Shown here: positions 5,968 to 6,539 of the stretch, piece after piece
How positions within the stretch are numbered: the stretch's first letter is position 1
Layout of the letters: every line of letters starts with the position of its first letter
NCBI GenBank assembly: GCA_002726925.1
Contig: PBTJ01000007.1
Span: 13,735 to 20,273 of the forward strand
Direction of reading: 5' to 3'
DNA length: 6,539 nt
Source: Gammaproteobacteria bacterium
GTDB lineage: Bacteria > Pseudomonadota > Gammaproteobacteria > Pseudomonadales > Azotimanducaceae
Notes under the pieces: model-generated
The model's database searches: none
Told to the model about the DNA's origin: nothing
What the model saw: the letters and a program-made list of their open reading frames with translations, nothing else
Position numbers and translations under genes: made by a program

Positions 5968-6539
5968 GTGAACCACGTACTCGTCTTACAAAGTGCTGCT
6001 CCAAGTGCGGCGCAATGGCAGCGCCAGTGTATGACCACTGTTGAGCATTGGGCCCTGGCCAGCGGCTACGACTATCAGTCAGTGGGCGATGAGTTCTTCG
6101 ACACTGTGCCTGATTGGTATATGCGCAAGGTGCGGGGGCGCATGCCCATTGCTGCAGATCTGGCGCGTCTGCAATGGGCGCTGCGGTTTTTGCGCGGCGA
6201 CTACGACTGGGTGATCTGGATGGATGCAGATCTGTTGGTATTCGCGCCGGATTTGCTGAGTCTCGACCTGACGCGCGCTTGTACCTTCGGGCAGGAGCAT
6301 TGGGTGCAAGCGAAGTCTGACGTGCAAGGCCGCTGGGAGGTTCGCAAGAATATTCATAATGCCTTTGCGGCCTTTCCTGCGGATTGTCCGGTGTTGCCGT
6401 TCCTCATCGATGTCATCCTGCGCATGATGCGCCGAGTCGACGTCGATCATATTGCCCCGCAAATGATGGGGCCGAAGCTGCTAACGAATTTGCACAATTT
6501 AGCGTCTTTTGATTATCGGGCAGATATTGGTGCACTTTC
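5968..6539 (+). CDS. GT-A type glycosyltransferase, partial (3' end beyond window)
   Basis: An open frame from GTG 5968 runs to the window edge without a stop (190 codons plus 2 bases). An in-frame TAA at 5944-5946 lies upstream and GTG is the only start codon between them; the next Met is residue 22, after the first beta strand (NHVLVLQSA), so GTG is well supported despite no obvious ribosome site. The diagnostic feature is IWMDADLLVF (83-92): a hydrophobic strand ending in a DxD motif (Asp86, Asp88), which in GT-A glycosyltransferases holds the metal and the nucleotide-sugar phosphates. Upstream, PIAADLARLQWALRFL (60-75) fits the helix that usually precedes the DxD strand. Downstream, HIAPQMMGPKLL (161-172) resembles the acceptor-side 'GP' segment of GT32/GT34-like enzymes. 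No signal peptide or membrane segment is visible. Donor and acceptor are unknown; I cannot name a characterised homologue. Confidence 0.75.
   Translation, partial: MNHVLVLQSAAPSAAQWQRQCMTTVEHWALASGYDYQSVGDEFFDTVPDWYMRKVRGRMPIAADLARLQWALRFLRGDYDWVIWMDADLLVFAPDLLSLDLTRACTFGQEHWVQAKSDVQGRWEVRKNIHNAFAAFPADCPVLPFLIDVILRMMRRVDVDHIAPQMMGPKLLTNLHNLASFDYRADIGAL

Noticed and set aside
6079..6462. Minus-strand open frame (127 codons) at the right end
   Set aside because: It is antisense to the glycosyltransferase frame, which carries a clear DxD strand; the antisense product has no recognisable feature.

Overview
The window looks like ordinary chromosome from a Gram-negative gammaproteobacterium of moderately high GC. 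The basis is the gene content (Pseudomonas-type hydratase/acyl-CoA dehydrogenase pair, a Sec-exported glycerophosphodiesterase), the codon use and the tight gene packing. I cannot fix the genus. I see no insertion sequence, phage gene, CRISPR array, tRNA or rRNA, and no broken gene.

Positions 1-3390 are read leftward on the minus strand: an MFS transporter (2098-3390), then an isobutyryl-CoA-dehydrogenase-like acyl-CoA dehydrogenase (877-2037), then a crotonase-fold enoyl-CoA hydratase (92-880). The last two overlap by 4 bases (ATGA) and are clearly co-transcribed. A 60-base gap separates the transporter from the dehydrogenase and holds a 21-base near-perfect palindrome, probably an operator. 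The module fits uptake of a small carboxylic acid followed by 2,3-dehydrogenation and hydration of its CoA ester, as in valine/isobutyrate catabolism. A further gene may begin just left of the hydratase (1-84), but only about 28 codons are visible and its frame is uncertain.

Positions 3482-4663 (+) encode a cytoplasmic patatin-like phospholipase, divergent from the transporter. It converges with a secreted, cysteine-rich glycerophosphodiester phosphodiesterase (4660-5898, -). Both genes end in the same TTAA tetranucleotide, which lies in the left arm of a perfect 8-bp hairpin. The two enzymes could catalyse successive steps of phospholipid breakdown, although they sit in different compartments.

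Positions 5968-6539 (+) hold the first 190 codons of a DxD-containing GT-A type glycosyltransferase that starts with GTG and runs off the right edge. It is the least characterised protein here. I found no convincing evidence of a new multi-gene system. The best leads are the palindromic operator, the shared-stop hairpin and the glycosyltransferase.
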